This document shows positions 7,422-8,603 of a stretch of DNA of 8,603 nt, piece after piece. The notes beneath the pieces were generated by a model, which saw nothing but the letters and a program-made list of their open reading frames with translations, made no database searches and was not told the DNA's origin. Position 1 is the first letter of the stretch. Each line of letters opens with the position of its first letter. Source of the DNA: Bacteroidales bacterium (GTDB taxonomy: Bacteria > Bacteroidota > Bacteroidia > Bacteroidales > GCA-2748055). Both the position numbers and the translations under genes were made by a program. The stretch is from assembly GCA_023135025.1 (NCBI GenBank), contig JAGLTY010000068.1, forward strand, positions 1 to 8,603, given 5' to 3'.

Positions 7422-7480
7422 AAAATAGTGATTATGAAACAGTAAGTTGATATTACATTCACTGTTTATGATGCTATTTT
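7422..7480. repeat. Nested imperfect inverted repeat, candidate operator
   Basis: Two pairs of perfect 7-base arms are nested around nearly the same centre. The outer pair is AAAATAG (7422-7428) and CTATTTT (7474-7480), centre 7451. The inner pair is AAACAGT (7437-7443) and ACTGTTT (7461-7467), centre 7452. The segments between arms are 8 and 6 bases and partly alike (TGATTATG versus CATCAT read on the opposite strand). The placement between divergent genes, one encoding an AraC-type regulator, suggests a protein-binding site, although the AT-richness makes the outer match less striking. Confidence 0.45.
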
Positions 7481-7501
7481 GATTATCTTATTAATTTTAA
7501 A

Positions 7502-7509
7502 CAAAATTA
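7502..7509 (-). promoter_or_regulatory. Possible Bacteroidota -7 promoter element (TAATTTTG) for the corrinoid operon
   Basis: This is an exact match to TAnnTTTG on the minus strand, and would give a leader of roughly 100 bases before the ATG at 7397. No TTG -33 box is seen at the usual distance upstream, where the AraC coding sequence begins. In such AT-rich DNA a chance match is quite possible. Confidence 0.25.
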
Positions 7510-7516
7510 TACCATC

Positions 7517-8422
7517 ATGAAAGAGCTGCCTGAGCAGATCAAACTAAATCCGGATGAATCCTACTACATAGGAATCTTTCAGGACCACATCGATCAGAGC
7601 AGGTGGCACTACCACCAGGAGTTTGAACTCAGCTTTATTACCGAGGGTTCGGGCAGAAGGATCGTGGGCGACTCGGTGGAGGAGTTCCATCCGGGCGACC
7701 TGATCTTTATTGGTCCGCGTATCCCCCATGTATGGTTCTCAGAAACCCCGTTGCTTAACCAGCACTCGGGACGGACCCTGGAATCGGTCTACCTGCTTTT
7801 TAACCAGGATATTCTGCCCGATGAACTCACATCACTGCCCGAATTCAACCATGTGAACCGTGCCATACAGCTGTCTGAACGGGGCATTCGTATCACCGAT
7901 GATACGCTGAACCAGGTAAGCCGGATCATGCTGCAGCTCCCCTACCTTTCGGGCCTGAAACGGCTGATGCTATTTTACGAAATCATGGATATTATCGGTA
8001 AGAGCAGTTCGTTCCAATTCCTGGCAAGCAAAACCTATGTAAGGTCTAAATTCGAAGCTGCCAACAACAGGGTGAAAAGCATTCATGAATTCCTGATGAA
8101 AAACTACCGGGAAGAGATCAACCTTGATGAGATTGCCGGGATCGTCCATATGGCGCCTGCATCGGCCTGCAGATTCTTTAAATCCTCCACCGGGCTTACT
8201 ATTTTTGAATATCTGAATAAAATCAAGATCGATTACGCATGTAAGCTTCTGCTAAATACCGACTTGAATATTGTGGATATCAGTTACGATTGCGGATTCA
8301 ATAACCTGAGTCATTTCAATAAACAGTTCAGGAAATTTATCGGTAAAACACCTACCCAGTTCAGGGGCCCCTTTAGGGCTCATGTTAGTAAACTCCGGCA
8401 TACGTCCAGCTGGATACAATAG
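7517..8422 (+). CDS. AraC-family transcriptional regulator with N-terminal cupin sensor domain
   Basis: This is a 301-residue DNA-binding regulator. Residues about 15-75 form the cupin (AraC_binding type) ligand domain: the classic motif H-x-H-x3-E-x6-G is met exactly by His31, His33, Glu37 and Gly44, followed by HPGDLIFIGPRIPH with His71. The C-terminal AraC double helix-turn-helix spans about 185-285: first HTH near NLDEIAGIVHMAPASACRFF (202-221), second near IVDISYDCGFNNLSHFNKQF (252-271), ending GKTPTQFR (276-283). Length is standard for the family. It is divergent from the corrinoid-activator operon and 117 bases ahead of the probable fhs gene, so it most likely controls one or both, and its own expression. 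The effector is unknown; the cupin domain suggests a small polar compound, possibly the methyl donor or a product. No Shine-Dalgarno site precedes the ATG. Confidence 0.92.
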   Translation: MKELPEQIKLNPDESYYIGIFQDHIDQSRWHYHQEFELSFITEGSGRRIVGDSVEEFHPGDLIFIGPRIPHVWFSETPLLNQHSGRTLESVYLLFNQDILPDELTSLPEFNHVNRAIQLSERGIRITDDTLNQVSRIMLQLPYLSGLKRLMLFYEIMDIIGKSSSFQFLASKTYVRSKFEAANNRVKSIHEFLMKNYREEINLDEIAGIVHMAPASACRFFKSSTGLTIFEYLNKIKIDYACKLLLNTDLNIVDISYDCGFNNLSHFNKQFRKFIGKTPTQFRGPFRAHVSKLRHTSSWIQ

Positions 8423-8436
8423 CGTGTTTTATCCAA

Positions 8437-8491
8437 ATCATATAATTATGCAAATATTGCATCATATATGGGTAATTGGGACCATCATATA
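8437..8491 (+). repeat. Three direct repeats of ATCATATA, candidate operator array
   Basis: Exact copies of ATCATATA lie at 8437-8444, 8461-8468 and 8484-8491, so their starts are 24 and 23 bases apart, a little over two helical turns. The second and third share the longer word CATCATATA. Regular spacing of this kind is typical of sites for AraC-family monomers or dimers lying on one face of the DNA. The neighbouring regulator gene and the downstream start of fhs fit an operator role. Confidence 0.5.
8439..8470. repeat. Imperfect dyad centred on ATGCAA-ATA-TTGCAT
   Basis: ATGCAA (8448-8453) and TTGCAT (8457-8462) are perfect inverted arms around ATA. The symmetry continues imperfectly outward to CATAT at 8439 and ATATG ending at 8470. 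It overlaps the first two ATCATATA copies. It could be a regulator site; without a T-run and being almost all A and T, it is a poor terminator. Confidence 0.4.
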
Positions 8492-8539
8492 CAACTCTAA
8501 TCAGAATAGTTTTACCTTCAATAATTAAATCATTTTACA

Positions 8540-8603
8540 ATGAACGACCTGGATATCGCCAAAAAAATAAAACTTCAACACATCACAGCAATAGCAGATA
8601 AGC
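8540..8603 (+). CDS. fhs: Start of a probable formate-tetrahydrofolate ligase (partial)
   Basis: Only 21 codons are visible before the right edge: MNDLDIAKKIKL followed by QHITAIADK. This fits the characteristic opening of formate-tetrahydrofolate ligases, which read roughly 'sDIeIAqaaklkpIteIAekLGi'. The enzyme interconverts formate, ATP and tetrahydrofolate with 10-formyl-tetrahydrofolate in the cytoplasm; in the reverse direction it makes formate and ATP. Beside a corrinoid methyl carrier and its activator it would complete a path from a methyl donor through methyl-, methylene- and formyl-tetrahydrofolate to formate. The ATG at 8540 is the first in the frame and lacks a Shine-Dalgarno site. 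The call rests on a short N-terminal pattern only; the nucleotide-binding loop and the rest of the roughly 555-residue protein lie outside the window. Confidence 0.72.
   Translation, partial: MNDLDIAKKIKLQHITAIADK

Larger units (their letters stand above)
7398..7516. promoter_or_regulatory. Divergent intergenic regulatory region between corrinoid operon and AraC gene
   Basis: These 119 AT-rich bases separate two genes pointing away from each other, so they must hold both promoters. No ORF or RNA gene is apparent. On the + strand TATTTTG (7475-7481) is one base short of the Bacteroidota -7 consensus TAnnTTTG and lies about 35 bases before the AraC start. On the minus strand a full TAnnTTTG match occurs at 7502-7509. 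A large imperfect inverted repeat occupies the centre and is listed separately. Neither start codon has a clear Shine-Dalgarno sequence. Confidence 0.7.
8423..8539. promoter_or_regulatory. Intergenic region upstream of fhs
   Basis: These 117 AT-rich bases follow the AraC gene. They hold the ATCATATA repeat set and a dyad, listed separately. TAGTTTTA at 8507-8514 is one mismatch from the TAnnTTTG -7 consensus and lies 25 bases before the ATG of fhs, so it is a weak promoter candidate; no well-spaced TTG -33 box is seen. No GC-rich hairpin with a T-run ends the AraC gene. Confidence 0.5.

Noticed and set aside
7398..7516. Cobalamin riboswitch upstream of the corrinoid gene
   Set aside because: The gap is only 119 bases, very AT-rich, and no B12-box-like GC-rich core is visible.
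8439..8470. Rho-independent terminator of the AraC gene
   Set aside because: The stem is nearly all A and T and is followed by TGGG-type sequence close by rather than a T-run.
8437..8491. CRISPR array or replication iterons
   Set aside because: Repeats are only 8 bases with three copies in a promoter-like gap; no cas or rep genes are nearby.

Overview
The window looks like chromosomal DNA from a Bacteroidota bacterium, probably an anaerobic or environmental member. Pointers are a regulator-propeller (Reg_prop-type) protein, a lipoprotein-type sulfatase, near absence of Shine-Dalgarno sequences, AT-rich gaps beside moderate-GC genes, and a TAnnTTTG promoter-like motif. This assignment is inference; no marker gene is present.

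Left block (1-5248, + strand, tightly packed). The tail of a beta-propeller protein is followed by an exported type 1 periplasmic binding protein, a short type I-beta DAHP synthase (aroF), a second and paralogous periplasmic binding protein, and an S1 sulfatase with a probable lipoprotein signal. Gaps are 20, 27, 12 and 9 bases, so this is very probably one transcription unit whose promoter lies left of the window. No ABC permease or ATPase gene is visible, and why an aromatic-pathway enzyme sits between two ligand-binding proteins is unexplained.

Right block (5229-8603). On the minus strand are a cobalamin-binding methyl-carrier (corrinoid) protein and, 3 bases downstream, a [2Fe-2S]/ASKHA reductive activator of corrinoid proteins. 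Divergent from them is an AraC-family regulator with a cupin sensor domain. It is followed on the + strand by the first 21 codons of what looks like formate-tetrahydrofolate ligase (fhs). Together this reads as a regulated C1 module: a methyltransferase not in the window would load the corrinoid protein, the activator would rescue oxidised Co(II) corrinoid, and the methyl group would pass to tetrahydrofolate, with Fhs linking the folate pool to formate and ATP. The methyl donor cannot be read from this window.

Regulatory DNA. The divergent gap (7398-7516) carries a nested imperfect inverted repeat. The gap before fhs (8423-8539) carries three copies of ATCATATA at 24- and 23-base spacing plus a dyad. 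A GCATCATAWA word occurs in both gaps, which suggests that one regulator, plausibly the AraC protein, controls both the corrinoid operon and fhs. The two blocks meet tail to tail with a 20-base coding overlap.
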